Origin: Pisolithus tinctorius
Lineage: Eukaryota; Basidiomycota; Agaricomycetes; Boletales; Pisolithaceae
Direction of reading: 5' to 3'
Assembly (NCBI GenBank): GCA_024663395.1
Contig: JANFAH010000037.1
Coordinates: forward strand, 1-64,000
Length of the DNA stretch: 64,000 nucleotides
A program made the translations under genes and the position numbers. Under the pieces are notes generated by a model, which was given only the letters and a program-made list of their open reading frames with translations, did not search any database and was not told the origin of the DNA. This document shows positions 12,063-23,763 of the stretch, piece by piece. Every line of letters starts with the position of its first letter. The first letter of the stretch is position 1.

Positions 12063-14690
12063 ATGAAGTTTTTGAACGTAGAAGTCGTTCTCGAGTTGGA
12101 AAAGGGCGTCCCATGAGCTGGACTCAAAACCGAAGTCATGAAGGAGCTTGATGACCATACTACAAGATATGCCATAGTGTCACATCGCTGGGGGAGCGAG
12201 ATCAGGTACGAAGAGATGGTTGGGCTCACGAAGATGGAGAAACACGAGTGGGAAGAAATTAGGCAGTGCGATGGCTTCCGGAAGATCATCAAGGGATGCG
12301 AACAGGCGATGAGGGATGGCTACGAGTGGTTGTGGATCGATACATGCTGCCTCGATAAGAGGAGCAGCTCGGAACTATCAGAAGCCATGAATTCGATGTA
12401 TCGATGGTACCGGAACGCGCAAGTGTGCTATGCATACCTTCACGATGTTGACAAGCCAACCTTCCCCACCAAGCAAGATGATGGCAAGTTTCACAAGTCC
12501 AATGGTTGGCCAGAGTGGTTCATACGAGGCTGGACACTCCAGGAACTCATTGCACCGAAACGTCTCGAGTTCTTCAACAGGACTGGACATGCATTGGTAA
12601 CAAACGACGGCTTGCACCTACGCTGGAGAGAATCACACAAATTCCACGCGAAGTTTTGAGGGGTGGTCTGGCTGCTAAGCGCCTCAGTGTTGCTCAAATC
12701 ATGTCTTGGGTAGCCGACAGGAGGACGACACGAGTGGAGGATCGGGCATATTCGTTGATGGGGCTGTTTGGCGTGAATATGCCGATGTTATATGGCGAGG
12801 GGGAGAAGGCATTTCAGCGACTACAGCTGTGTCCAGCGATCACAGCATATTTGCATGGAGCCCGGCGATGCCACGCCCAGGCAGTGTGCTGGCCGAAGAT
12901 CCCAGCGACTTTCGGCACTGTGGCCGCATCAGGAGGGTCGACTTTGACGAGTTCGCCGATAAACTCGTGAAGTACGTGGATGACAATCATCCGGACAGAC
13001 CGCGGTCCATTCTCGGGACCTACAGAAGAGCACATCGACGCAAACTCGCGGCCCTGCGTGATACTGCGCTTAGCCAACAACATTGCACATTCTCTGTCAG
13101 CAATGCGGGTATCCAAGTGCAACCACCCAACCACCCCCTTCGCGACTCCCCATTCCACTTTAGGGCAATATTGGCATGTAGCAGTACTGACGAAAACCTG
13201 GTTACCATCGATTTGGTATCATCTGGGTCTAGCTTTGATAGGACCTTTGCCACTACTGGCATTCCCAATGCATATCCAGAGTTCAGAACTCTCCATTTCG
13301 CGCATCATCAAGATGCCAATGAGATGCACCGCGATTTTGCACTTGACGACAAGAACACTTCACACTATGGTTTCACCCGCTGTGGCACCTTCCCGCGCCA
13401 ATTCACAGGCGATGCCGTCTCACTCATGTCCTTCACAGATGATCTCATCATCATAGTCTATGCTAACGACAATGCAAGATCTCGCTTTGCAGTTGGTCTC
13501 GGATACTACCTTGGCCAGGGATGGGTGCATGTTACCTACGATGAACGCCTTGCAACTCAAGAGGTGAACTGGACACCATGGTCAGACTTTGCCACAGAAG
13601 CATATCGACGAATGTGGAATGCACGCTCAGAACATGCACAGAGTATGCCCAAGTACCCTGGAGCAGACAAGCACCATTGTATCAACTTTGTCAAGCATGC
13701 CCATCTGCCCCGGTCAATCTGGGCTGCAAAGGTGGTATGGGGGTCGATGGGACACAGACAACTTCAAAGTGATGGTTGATGTCGTACAATGTCCTGGTTG
13801 CTGTGATGGTCCCCACCGATGGACGGCTACATCTGTTGGTAATTTTCGGCTCCTATGTGGGTGGACCTGACCATTTGTATTACATCAGAATGATGCGGAT
13901 GGCCTTGATATGCCAGGGCTATTGAAGACACTTCCCCACGCATATCAGTTGGAGCTGGATGGTTGGTTGGTACGGCTCGGCAAGTTCTCTGGTCAACCTA
14001 TTACAGTGCGTCATAATCGTGCATCTCCGTACTTGTCTTGAGGTTGATATAAACAGCTGGGTGATTATGGCAACTATTCCAATGGCAGTTTTAAACGTGA
14101 TGGGAATATCTTTGAAAATATGGAGGCACTTGGCATCGATCTCACGCACTTAGCTTATCACCCAGTGGTCTCTAGCGTGTCCAGCATCCAACGTCGTTGG
14201 TGGTCTGATTTACGGTATCAGAATGATGTCGTGGCATGTCACGACAAGCACAAACACCTGGCTCTGCGTCAACCGAAGGGCCTCTCGCTTCCTGCCAACA
14301 ATAATTTTGTGCTGCTGCTAAAAGCCTTTTCTTCTCGTCTTGCAGAGAAGCATTTGGTGGTGATAGTCATACAATGCTTAGATGTCTATTGGGTTGACAA
14401 TAGAGGAAAGCGAAGAGATTCCGGAGGTGGTGAGCTTTCTGCAAATGTTCGTGTCCTAACTACAGTTTGATCCTGCCTGTCAGACTCCGCACCGGACGGC
14501 AGCAAACAATTCACGGTGCCGGGAACCCTAACCCCCTTATGCACCCTCGCGAGCCCACAGGTTTGGCGACGAGAGTTAGCCTGTACGCAGAGAAGGAACC
14601 AGCTCAAAAATATCCAGTGAGTACATTGCGGCCCTTTTCTGTCACTAACGTGATGTTTCAAAATTTAGGGAACACTTTTACTCCATAGCG
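12063..14690 (+). pseudogene. HET-domain protein, copy 2 (disrupted)
   Basis: Paralogue of copy 1 with the same motif order: YAIVSHRWG, WLWIDTCCLDK, NGWPEWFIRGWTLQELIAP, RAYSLMGLFGVNMPMLYGEG, then HLPRSIWAAKVVWG and the CPGCC motif. Four lesions are visible against copy 1: an in-frame TGA at 12114-12116 (CCATGAGCT, consistent with an original CGA), a one-base loss near 12573 (FF-N-R), a 13-base loss just after the FQRLQL codons near 12830, and a one-base gain near 13740 (VVWG). Reading frames therefore switch several times. The intact frame 12706-13779 encodes most of the C-terminal half. Clearly non-functional as a single protein. Confidence 0.85.
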
Positions 14691-14764
14691 AGCGTACATC
14701 AGCCCGCAGTGCGTTTGTCAACTATGTGCAATACACGGAAACCTTCTTACGATAGCAGCAGAGC

Positions 14765-16170
14765 AAACAGAAGAAGGATGTAGCGATTGAGTTCCTTTCG
14801 GACATGTTCGGTCTCAAATACCTGAGGAATTACGTGCGTGTTTAGCCTTTCAATACCCTGTCCTGTTTATGCCCTCGAAATGCAGGTCGGAGAGATATCC
14901 TGGTTCGAGAGGCTCCCCTCGATGACAGAAACCGAGTTGCACAGCGAGGTTTCTGTAAGCACGACGGAAGGTCGGTCCGTCTCACCAGCAGCGTCAGAGG
15001 ATGGTTTATTAGCACATCAACCGAATTTGTCGTTCGTCACTTGGGCGGTAAGGCGTAACCCATTCAAGAGCAAGCACCAATCCAAGGCTAGACGGGACCC
15101 ACGCCTTGAATCAGTGTTACCTATGTTGCGCAAGAAATGCCAGGCTCTTTGCACAGGGAATGGCGCGACACGTCGGTATGTCGACGAGATGCGAGAAACG
15201 GAGCGTGAGGTGAAGTGCATATCACGAACACTGACTGCTGGGGTAAATATTGTGTTCTGTCAGAAAGCACTGAAGCTAATTCTAATCACAAACAGTTATT
15301 CCAACACATTGGTGCTACTTTCTTCAATGGATACATGGGGCACGAGTACTCGTGGGTGCTCGAATTGTTTCCTCTTTCTATGATTCACCATGTTTTGGTT
15401 TCAGAGACACAAATCAATCGAGCCATGTTGATTACGACAGGTCAGCACTATTACCTACTAACGTTCGGTAGCCCACCCCCTGAATATCGTATGTAGACAG
15501 GTCAATGCCCGTGCTATGATGGAAGAGCTAAGGGTTCTACGAGCGAAGCTCGATGTAACAGAGGACGATGATGAACAGCGAGCACTGCAGGAGGACGTCG
15601 CAAGAAAGGTAAGGGCGGCATCAAGTTTGTTTCCCTTCGACGCTGACTGTCCGCTAATAGATCCTGTGGCTTTGTTGGTGCGGTATCTGTGCCGAAGTGG
15701 ACCAACTATTGCCAGAGGCAAGCCCAGTCCCTTGTTCCTTTAAATGTCACTTGACATGGATTAGGTCGTGAGTTACATTCGGGAAGAAGGAAATTTATTG
15801 GTAGGTGGTACTGCGTTTACCGGAAGGTCATCGTAACTGCCGTCACCAGGGTTTGTCTGAGATTAGGAATATTATTGAGAGAACATCTACAAACGTGGAC
15901 GACGATCAAGCTCACTTGCGACGGTAGATGAGCCATTCGGTAAGGGGCTACGACAGAATTACTGATCGTACATTATCCAGGATCATGCTTGACGCAGGAG
16001 CGGGCACATCAAAGCATCAGTTGTTGCTTGCTTCCCGGGCCACAGAGCAGATCAGGTGGTCAGCTACGACGATGTCGCGGGGCACCCCTACTCTCGACAC
16101 CCAAGCGACCATCCGAGGTACAAACCATCAAATGCCTTCCATATCAGTAGTATGTCCTTTGCCTGGATGA
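14765..16170 (+). CDS. DnaJ X-domain-like protein, unit 2
   Basis: Better preserved partner of the unit-1 gene. Exons encode VAIEFLSDMFGLKYLRNY | VGEISWFERLPSMTETEL with a longer serine stretch | after gtaaat...aacag LFQHIGATFFNGYMGHEYSW | RAMMEELRVLRAKL and TEDDDEQRALQEDVARK | ILWLCWCGICAEVDQLLPE | VVSYIREEGNLL | IMLDAGAGTSKHQLLLA. The arrangement again matches the X-domain pattern of fungal DnaJ proteins (inference). Acidic DPRLESVLPMLRKKCQAL and TGNGATRRYVDEM lie in the middle. No lesion is evident in the stretches I could read, in contrast to the HET gene upstream. Predicted soluble; no signal peptide or membrane segment. Start codon not assigned with certainty. Confidence 0.55.
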
Positions 16171-16854
16171 ATTGAACGGATCAGTAACAATCGTGATGTT
16201 AATAGGAATGTAGTCAACATGTATTGGCTAGTTCCTCGAAATAACACAGCCTCCTAATGGTAGATGTCCACTTCCTATAATATGAGGCGCGTTCCAAGCT
16301 AAGCCGCAGACAATAGTGCAATAGAATTGACCAGGTTTACATACCTACCCTTGATGATACCTCGTCTATTGAAATCACCTCCTATCGCAAAGTAAGTTAC
16401 CCCGGTACACATTGCACACCGGTTTCGCGCAACCCGATAGGCTCCTGTTCCGTCCGGTAAGACGTCCCTTCCGGGCGTCATCGTACATTTACCACTGCAG
16501 TCTCATCCTAGATTGTCCCGAGACCTGATTAGTGAGTAACGATGGATTGTCGGGGCTTGCGATTCTTGAGAACACTGTTCGCGAGAAAATCGATGGTTTG
16601 GCCAGGTGGCGTGACTCGAGAACACGAGCTCGTGCCTCAACCACTGCCACTTAATTCTGTCGAACAACTCGTTCTTCCCTGAGCTGCCCTATCGGCCGTT
16701 CTTGTTATTGCCACCAGCGCCTTTCCTCTCCGTACTACGTACTTTGACGCTTATCGTTCCAGTAAGTGTCCCAGGTGTTGGTCTTTCTTGATTCATGCAT
16801 CGGTCACAGCTGGAAGATGCGACTTATTATCCACGCTCCTCATTCCGAAGAAAG

Positions 16855-17115
16855 AATATACTATATTGTCGCACTGCTGGTGTAAAGCGGAACAAGAACT
16901 TGAAGTGTCGATTCAAGAGATGGCGCAGCTCCTGAGTATGAGTGAGGATTACAGGGACAACGCACCGGATACAAGGAAATAATTGACGCTGACTGCAGCG
17001 ACAAGAGTAGTTCTGAATTCTGAACTGTCAGAAGCGGTCAACACCATGTACCAGCAGCGGGCAAAGTGTATTTGTGGCACCACGCGACTTTTTAAGTAAC
17101 TGGATGTAGATAGGT
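16855..17115 (+). pseudogene. Third HET-domain remnant (short)
   Basis: The stretch reads YTILSHCW near 16857, then degraded sequence, then DKSSSE and, in another frame, LSEAVNTMYQ, matching YAILSHRW...DKRSSSELSEAINSMYRW of copies 1 and 2. The distance is shortened, and stops and frame changes interrupt it, so only a fragment of the HET domain survives. It shows that HET decay extends beyond the two complete units. Confidence 0.6.
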
Positions 17116-17191
17116 AACAGTCAACTTCCCATCGTCGTGATTCCATCGATGAATTTATAAGTGAAAGAGGAGATCCTTTAAAGGCGCAGAA

Positions 17192-18253
17192 TCAAGTCCC
17201 TTCCAGTGCAGACTTCGCCTCATGCAAATTCTCTCTCTGAGGGGCAGTGTCATTGGTGTGGGTAAAATGTAAAACATCCGACCCCTCCCCGTAGACAGCC
17301 TCCCAATCGAAACCGCTCCGCTGGTTCTCCTTACTAAAGGCTTTGATAAGCTTCACCGCTTCTTCCGTCCCATTTATGACGGGCTGCGCGGTCTCCCTTG
17401 TCTTTCCCTTGGCGCCCTGTCCATAAATGTGCGACTCGTCCGCAGTGAGGAACGTCCCGATATGCCGAAAAGTCAAACTGATACGCTCTTCATTCATGAA
17501 TCGCTCTTCTGGTGACTTCTGATACAGCGGGCGTTTGTCGTGGTTAATGGCGTGCAACCATTTCGCATTGGTTTCGAGACCAAGAACGAACATGGAATTG
17601 TGCGGAAGGGGAATTTTCTGGGATGGCCGACGTGTACCTTTTCCTAGACCGTCTATTCCGTCTCGTTTGAGCCGCAGGGTCATGACACGCTGTGCGCCGA
17701 GGCTAACATTGACGATCTTGGAACCGCGAACGACATCGATCGTCTTATCTGAGTGCTCGGAAATATAGTCCGCTCCGCTCCGATAATGTTGGATCAGAAC
17801 GTGGTTAACGGGGTGCTTCAAGACTTTCTGCACATGTTCGCGAATGAGTGACACGGTTGGTGAGAACGGGCGCAGGGCGGGAGACTCGTCAGCAGGATGC
17901 CGGTACAGAGGGAAACTGTCGTAATGTTCGAGCGCGCGTTTGATAAGAAACGGAGACGGATGTTCGTACCTTCCGTCCGCGGCAACATCCCCCTCTACAG
18001 CCACTAATCTAGGCACTTCCCCTCCTGGAAAACAGATATGATAGAGACTCCTATTAGGGAAATCTAATTGGGACATGGCATAGGGGAGAACGTGCCTCTA
18101 TGGTGCATGGCCTTCCATGCGACTTCTTTCCTCATATTTTCGAAGGCATCCTCTACCAAATCAGGTGGGAGTATGTTTAGCACGAGCTCTGAGTCACCCT
18201 CTCCGATCTTGTCGCCTGGACCAAGCCTGGACGGTGATGCGAGCTGGTACGGC
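17192..18253 (-). CDS. AlkB-like 2OG-Fe(II) dioxygenase (5' end uncertain)
   Basis: AlkB-family enzymes demethylate nucleic acids or proteins using 2-oxoglutarate and iron. The long exon 17192-18024 holds HYRSGADYISEHSDKTID, giving the iron ligands H and D (EHSD), the distal His in KWLHAINHDKRP and the 2OG-binding pair in RISLTFRHIGTF. An upstream exon, 18096-18253, ends ...VEDAFENMRKEVAWKAMHHR and joins in frame to GGEVPRLVAVEGDV, as expected for fungal homologues. The intron 18025-18095 begins with GC rather than GT (GAG|GCACGT) and ends tttccag. A simpler start at 18076 would drop the conserved N-terminal part. The exon carrying the start codon lies further upstream and was not identified. 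Substrate unknown. Confidence 0.82.
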
Positions 18254-18893
18254 CTGCGTAAAAGGGCTTAAGCAGTGTCGTCAACCACTGAACCAATGCA
18301 GCGCACATATGGAACCAGATGAATCTATATCGTTTAGGGGTGTCTGTGAACGTCAGCCAAGCGTAAGCCGTGCTTTATTCTTATCGAAAGGTACGATCCG
18401 GTACTTGGAAACTCGATTTGGCCTTAAGAAACGGGGTGCGGGTGTCAAAGCAGCTGCGGTGGTGAGTCGGATTATAACATGAACATCGAAGTCCTACTAG
18501 TCATGTGTGGCGCGAGACTCAATTTGACTCATTCCCCTACACGATCAGCGGAGTCACGCCAGGTCACGCTCACGAAGTTTTCTTTCCGAAATTTAGGAGG
18601 CCAAAGGATTTCGAACCTCCATCTGATATTTTCTAAACGTTGAAACACGTCAGGTTGAACGCGGATTACAAGGACACTGTAAAGAAGCAATAAAAAAGAC
18701 CTGATACAACGCCGCCCATCCACTGATAAGACAAACGAGACCGTGAAGAGTACAAACTGTGCAATATATGTTAAATAAACACTATTGGCACAATTCATGT
18801 CCAATGACAAGAATATTGCTGCGAAAAACAAATGTGATCAATTAGGACTTGGCGCTCTCTGTACGAACAGTCCGTGAGTCCGAGTGCGTGAGA
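18254..18893. other. Intergenic stretch
   Basis: Probably holds the first exon and promoter of the AlkB-like gene (left part) and the 3' flank of the unknown gene on the right. A candidate first exon starting with ATG near 18312 on the minus strand is possible but not supported further. No other gene is visible. Confidence 0.35.
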
Positions 18894-20220
18894 TCAGTAG
18901 GGTAGAGAGGGCATGGTTTGCTGACGCTGCAAAGGTCGACCAACGGGTGAACCCTTGGTGAGTGAAGAACAAGGAGAACCGTCTGATGGGTATCCTGCTG
19001 GATATTGTTTCGGCGGTTCTCCGCTAGCTGGCGTACTGAGTGGTCGCTGGATACGAGAGTCGGGTGATGGTGTTTCTGACGACTGCCTTGGGGTACCCAG
19101 ATTGGATGCAACGGGTGTGCTTGCCGGTCGTAACGGAGGGGAAGGATTTTCAGGTAGGCGGCCAGCAGGGAATTGTTGGGGAGCTTTACCATTTACCAGA
19201 GCGAGTGGGGTGTATTGCCCAGACATCGACTGTACTTGGGTACCTGCGGGAGTGTCACCCAGCGAGCGCAATTTCTTTGACGGAGGACCTTCAGATTGTG
19301 ACTCTGTGTCCGCAACGTCGGCGGGACGTTTTCCCGAAGACGTATCTTGAGGAAGAAAGCCACCTATCCGCGCCAAGCCGCGCGCCAACACTTCGGGTGG
19401 CCACTGGCCACCGTGAACGAATTGCAACCGAGCTCGTGCCACTTCCTTGAGCTTATCTTTCGTCGGCATCAATAACTTGTAGGCCTCCCATGGATAATGT
19501 GGTCGACTATCAAATGCCTCCAACGCCTCTACGTCCTTTTTCTGCCACCGTGGACGGTCGGCAGCCTCGGAAACCCAGCCAAGGTCAATTAATCTTCGCA
19601 AGTTCCGACCGCTGCATGGTGGTCGCTGCGGGTCGGGGTTCGCCACCGCGTCTTCATAATAATTATAAGCCATGATCGGGTCAAAGAGTTCAGGGGCCAG
19701 CTGCGCCAGCGATACAGGCTCATACGCAAAATCGCGCACTTTGATACCCATACGTTGAATGTCTTCAACGATATCTTCTGAAGTGAGATCCGTTGGTATT
19801 ATCTCTGTCGGTACGGGAGATGGCGCTGAGGCGCGATGGATTTCTGCCTAGGCGAGTCACTTGAGTACGATGCCAGATGGTCGGAAGGTGGAGCGTACTT
19901 ACAAGGTTATCTGTGCCCGCAGGTGGATAGATAGGGGTGGGTACGTAGAGGGATACCTCGCTTTGAGTCCTGCGGCCAAACGAGGGACCTTGGCTGGACT
20001 CCGCGGTCGGCTCTGAGCACGAGCGAGCAGGAACGGTCATGCTCTCCTCTTCTCCTGATGCGTAAATTATAGATAGAACGCCCGGGACGCGAGTTTGTAA
20101 GTTGAACTTGAGGCCGAATGGGCCGTGTATTTCGTAGGCTGGCATGGATGGCGACGTGGGTGAGCGCTCTGTCGCGACGGAAAGGGATGGAGATGGTACA
20201 AACGAGTCGTCGAGTGCCAC
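18894..20220 (-). CDS. Unknown 423-aa protein
   Basis: Two exons (19903-20220 and 18894-19847) joined in phase 0 across a 55-nt intron give 423 aa. The N-terminal 150 residues are Ser/Pro-rich. A central part of about 120 residues is the only ordered-looking region: it runs from VKVRD-like text (MGIKVRDFAYEPV) through YYEDAVANPDPQRPP, RNLRRLIDLGWVSEAADRPRW and YPWEAYKLLMPTKDKLKE. The C-terminal third is again Pro/Ser/Gly-rich with a basic KKLRS patch, perhaps a nuclear signal. No family recognised. It is transcribed divergently from BET2 across 357 bp. Confidence 0.7.
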
Positions 20221-20577
20221 AGAAACGAGGTTTTATAGGGTGGTCCTATTGTTCTTGATGAAGCCTAAAGGCGGTTCCACACCTCCACCACGCTGCACCA
20301 AATCAGGGATATGAGGACACGAGACCCAATTGACCCAGCTAATCCAAGCTTATACCCAAACTAAGACTGGTTTCCGACGGCCAAAAGTGTTGCACGAAGA
20401 CGTGCACACCAAAAAAAAGCCCCTTCAACGTCGAGTCAAACAACAACGGAAAAAATGGTTGTCGTCGGGCCCGCCATGCGATCGGGGCAAGCCGAAAAAA
20501 AACTATCAAGAATATTTCCCGATTGGGAAATGCACAGTAGTGCCTGATATGAGGCAGATCCGAAGTCTGCAAGGACC
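20221..20577. promoter_or_regulatory. Divergent intergenic promoter region
   Basis: 357 bp separate the start codons of the unknown minus-strand gene (20220) and BET2 (20578). It must contain both promoters. No TATA box or clear operator was recognised; A-rich tracts lie near 20410-20420 and 20497-20505. Confidence 0.4.
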
Positions 20578-21871
20578 ATGACACAGGACTTGAAGTTGCT
20601 AGTACCACTCCACGTATCGTACATTCAGAACTTGGGAAAGGTAAGCGAAGGTGGTCTCTCATGGGTATGTACGACTGATGCTGGTACAGAGCCAAGATGA
20701 ACTGGCTTATCATCTTACCGCCCATCTGCGAATGAACGCGATATATTGGGGTCTGACAGCCTTGTATATCATGGGTCACAAGGATGCACTTGATCGCGAA
20801 GAAATGATAGGGTTCGTGATGAGTTGTTGGGACGAAGAGGCAGGTTTGTTTCATCCTTGGCATGCGCAACTGCAGCTGATAGGTGCGCTCGTGATTTAGG
20901 AGGGTTTGGGGCACACCCGGATCACGACGCCCATATCCTGTCCACATTGAGCGCGATCCAAATTTTGATAATGCAGGACGCTCTCGATAGGCTCGATGTT
21001 GATCGCGTCGTCAAGTGTCGGTGTCTATTTCATCTTTGCCATACCAACTAACGTGCTGCGGAATAGTTATACTTTCTTTACAACAACCCTCAGGCGTATT
21101 TGCAGGCGATTCGTTTGGAGAGGTGGATACCCGCTTCCTCTACTGTGCAGTCAACGCCCTGTCTCTGCTCGGACGTCTTTTTGAACTGGACGTTGAGAGA
21201 ACCGTGTCGTACATCTGCGAGTGCAAAAATTACGATGGTGGATTTGGTGCCACAGCTGGCGCAGAAAGTCACGCTGCGCAAGGTGAGGTCGTTGAATTAT
21301 TCTGTGCATTCTGCTCTGGATCTGAGCCCGCCCAGTTTTTGTTTGTGTTGCTGCACTCGCGATCCTCGATAGGTTAGACGTGGTTGACCAGCAGACTCTA
21401 TGTTGGTGGCTGTCCGAACGACAGTTGCCTAATGGCGGCTTGAATGGCCGTCCGCAAAAGCTAGAGGACGTAAGTTAGCGGGTCCTTTATTTGCGGCTTG
21501 ACTGAACATAGTATTGTAGGTGTGTTACTCTTTTTGGGTTCTGTCCGCGCTGTCGATCCTTAACAAAATGACCTGGATCGATTCCGAGAAACTTGTTTCT
21601 TTCATCCTCTCAGCACAAGACCCCGAGTCGGGTGGCATAGCTGACCGTCCCGGTGATATGGCTGATGTATTCCACACTCAGTTCGGCGTAGCCGGTAGGA
21701 TGTCTGGCTGAGCTTGATGATGTCCTCATACTCACTTTCCGTTCAGGTCTCTCGCTTTTGGGATACCCTGGTCTAGTGGATTTAGATCCAGTTTATTGTA
21801 TGCCTGCCAGCATCATTGAAGCTAGAGGTCTCAGGAAGGGATGGAAATCCTTGCCTCGTAAGTCGATCTGA
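20578..21871 (+). CDS. BET2: Rab geranylgeranyltransferase beta subunit
   Basis: Catalytic beta subunit of GGTase-II, which attaches geranylgeranyl groups to C-terminal cysteines of Rab GTPases together with the alpha subunit and the Rab escort protein. Seven exons (20578-20640, 20690-20843, 20900-21016, 21067-21282, 21336-21469, 21520-21694, 21747-21871) sum to 984 nt, 327 aa, the usual size. Prenyltransferase repeats are clear: [75 protein letters not shown]. The predicted zinc ligands are present: D and C in [15 protein letters not shown] and H in [20 protein letters not shown]. The intron after VVK uses donor gtcggt. Constitutive housekeeping gene; appears intact. Confidence 0.95.
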
Positions 21872-23763
21872 ACAACACCCCACGAATGGTACACAAGATA
21901 GTTTGTTCCGGCGAATTCGCCGATTTTGTCGGTATGTTGCTAGTGAATAACAGTCACTTGCGAGGGGTCGTTTTTCAGCATTTTAGTGTCGTTTGGTTCG
22001 CGGCCTGAAGTTATTTTCTGAGCATGTTGGAGAATAATCCATTGCATACATCACTAGCGATACCGCAAACAACTAACTGGACCCTGTCAAACTGTGAATT
22101 AGGTGAAGCGTCTCTTCGGGAACGACAGAACAGTAGCCTGGCTTCTAGCTCAAATTACCCCGCGTCATCCTTATGCTTGGTCCTGCTTATGGTCTTATTT
22201 GATCCAGGCGGTAATGGTAACAGAATCTTTATATCTGTGCTGCTGCTTCAGTTGAGGCAGCGGCAAGCACGGAAATATGGTTACTTTTGTGACCTTCACG
22301 CCGTCCATTTTTCATTGCAAGCTGACATGGAAATTATCGATCCTGTTTCGTTCTATCAGTCCGGCACTGCATTCTCTTTACCTGTCCACTGGGACTTCCG
22401 ATGAGGTTAGCACCGCCAAAAACATACCACAGCCATGGCACCTGCAGGCCACGGTCGTTGTGTAGACCCTTGAAGATCCCATAACCACCGCTGACCACAG
22501 GATACGATGTTAGGATCAACGCTGACGACACTGAGACTTTGTGGGCGTCTGAAATTTCTGGTCTGACTTGACACCAGGTCTAACCTCTCAGTGCTTTCGG
22601 TTCTACCTCGTCTGGCTGCACTTACACCCCAGTCTCGGGGAACAGAAACTGTATGCCTTCGATCTGTAAGAAGGATAGTAATCATCTTTGAGTGTTATGC
22701 TGTGTCCCTTCTTCCAGTGTTCTTCTAGCAGTGCACGCGCAGTAGATACTGAACTTGAAATTAGCATGTGGGCCGATCATTCTTCAGAGCTGTGGTGCAG
22801 TAAACTCGCTTTTCGTCTTCTTGCACAGCGTGTAGAATGCTCATGGACCCCTGAGGTGTGTACCACCTTGGTCTAAGAGCTGAATTGCTTGAACCGTCGA
22901 TACACAGGCTGAGTACGACCCCTTGCGGTGACGGCCACTCTCTACACCGGGACAACCCTCACAGTCAAGAATTGACTTGCAGACTGTGGTCCATTGCGAT
23001 GTCACTCAGATCTCTCAGCATTGTCCGTGAATAGATTGGCACACACGTGTTGACGTGTCCGTTGGTCTGGGTCGACCAGTCACGGAGCGCTTGCCCACAT
23101 TCCAGCGCTTGCGAGCCTTGGACCGGTTGGGAAAGCGCCGTTCCGATAAAAGCTCACTTTCTTTCAGCTTGACGAAAGCAGAGGCTGCATCACTCAACCT
23201 TCCATTGCCTTGAGAGCGCTTCCCTGCTCGTCGTGAGGGTAGGGAATGCTGCATTTACTATTATCCAACACGTGTCGGCACGCGTACCTCGCGTGACCCC
23301 CCTTCAGTTCCAACACGTCGCCATGCTTCCTGCGCATGCCCCCCCGTGGGCCGACTGATCTGTAATTTTCCAGAGATTACAATTGATTCTTTTCCCAAAT
23401 TCTTCGTGGCCATGCACGCTAATTGACGTGATCCTCAGGTGATTTCGATTTCCCGGTGGCCACGAACCTCACAGGTGTTGAACGCGAGGCGAATGTGATG
23501 TATCGCCCCCCATTTCATGTCATTTCCTCCTTGTTCGTGGGTCGCATGGCGGAGAATTCCTACATGCATCGCCATTAGTCGGTTCTCTAGACAGTGTTGG
23601 CGATGAGTCCGCCTCGTGTCCGAAGATATCAAAAGGCGGCACCTATCGTCTTTTTTTCCAGCACCCAAGCCCTCCCTTCTGTGCTCATCCGAGCCTTCCC
23701 GAGCACTTCCCTTCCTGAACCGACCTGACGTATATACTCTGACGACCTTGTTAACGACTTATC
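21872..23763. other. Long stretch without a supported gene
   Basis: About 1.9 kb between BET2 and the acid-phosphatase-like gene. Open frames on both strands are short and show no domain or splice consistency. One stretch near 22110-22180 reads like coding sequence (NDRTVAWLLAQITPRHPYAW) but could not be extended. Possibly a decayed gene. Confidence 0.35.

Larger units (their letters stand above)
6840..16170. repeat. Tandem duplication: two HET + DnaJ-X-like units
   Basis: Unit 1 (about 6.9-11.2 kb) and unit 2 (about 12.05-16.17 kb) align by eye along their whole length, including exons, introns and gene order, on the same strand. Shared landmarks are the HET motifs, the GYYLG segment, the CPGCC motif, the QPKGLSLPA segment, the X-domain start (FGL.YLRNY) and the DAGAGTSKHQLLLA end. 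Roughly 850 bp of unrelated sequence separates the units. Both HET parts are broken, but by different lesions, so decay followed the duplication. Confidence 0.8.

Noticed and set aside
12706..13779. HET copy 2 C-terminal half as a functional separate gene
   Set aside because: It opens only because of frame changes; the N-terminal part before the QRLQL deletion is in another frame.
17192..18076. AlkB-like protein starting at the first ATG (18076)
   Set aside because: The first 17 codons lie in what looks like a GC-AG intron, and the upstream exon carries conserved residues.
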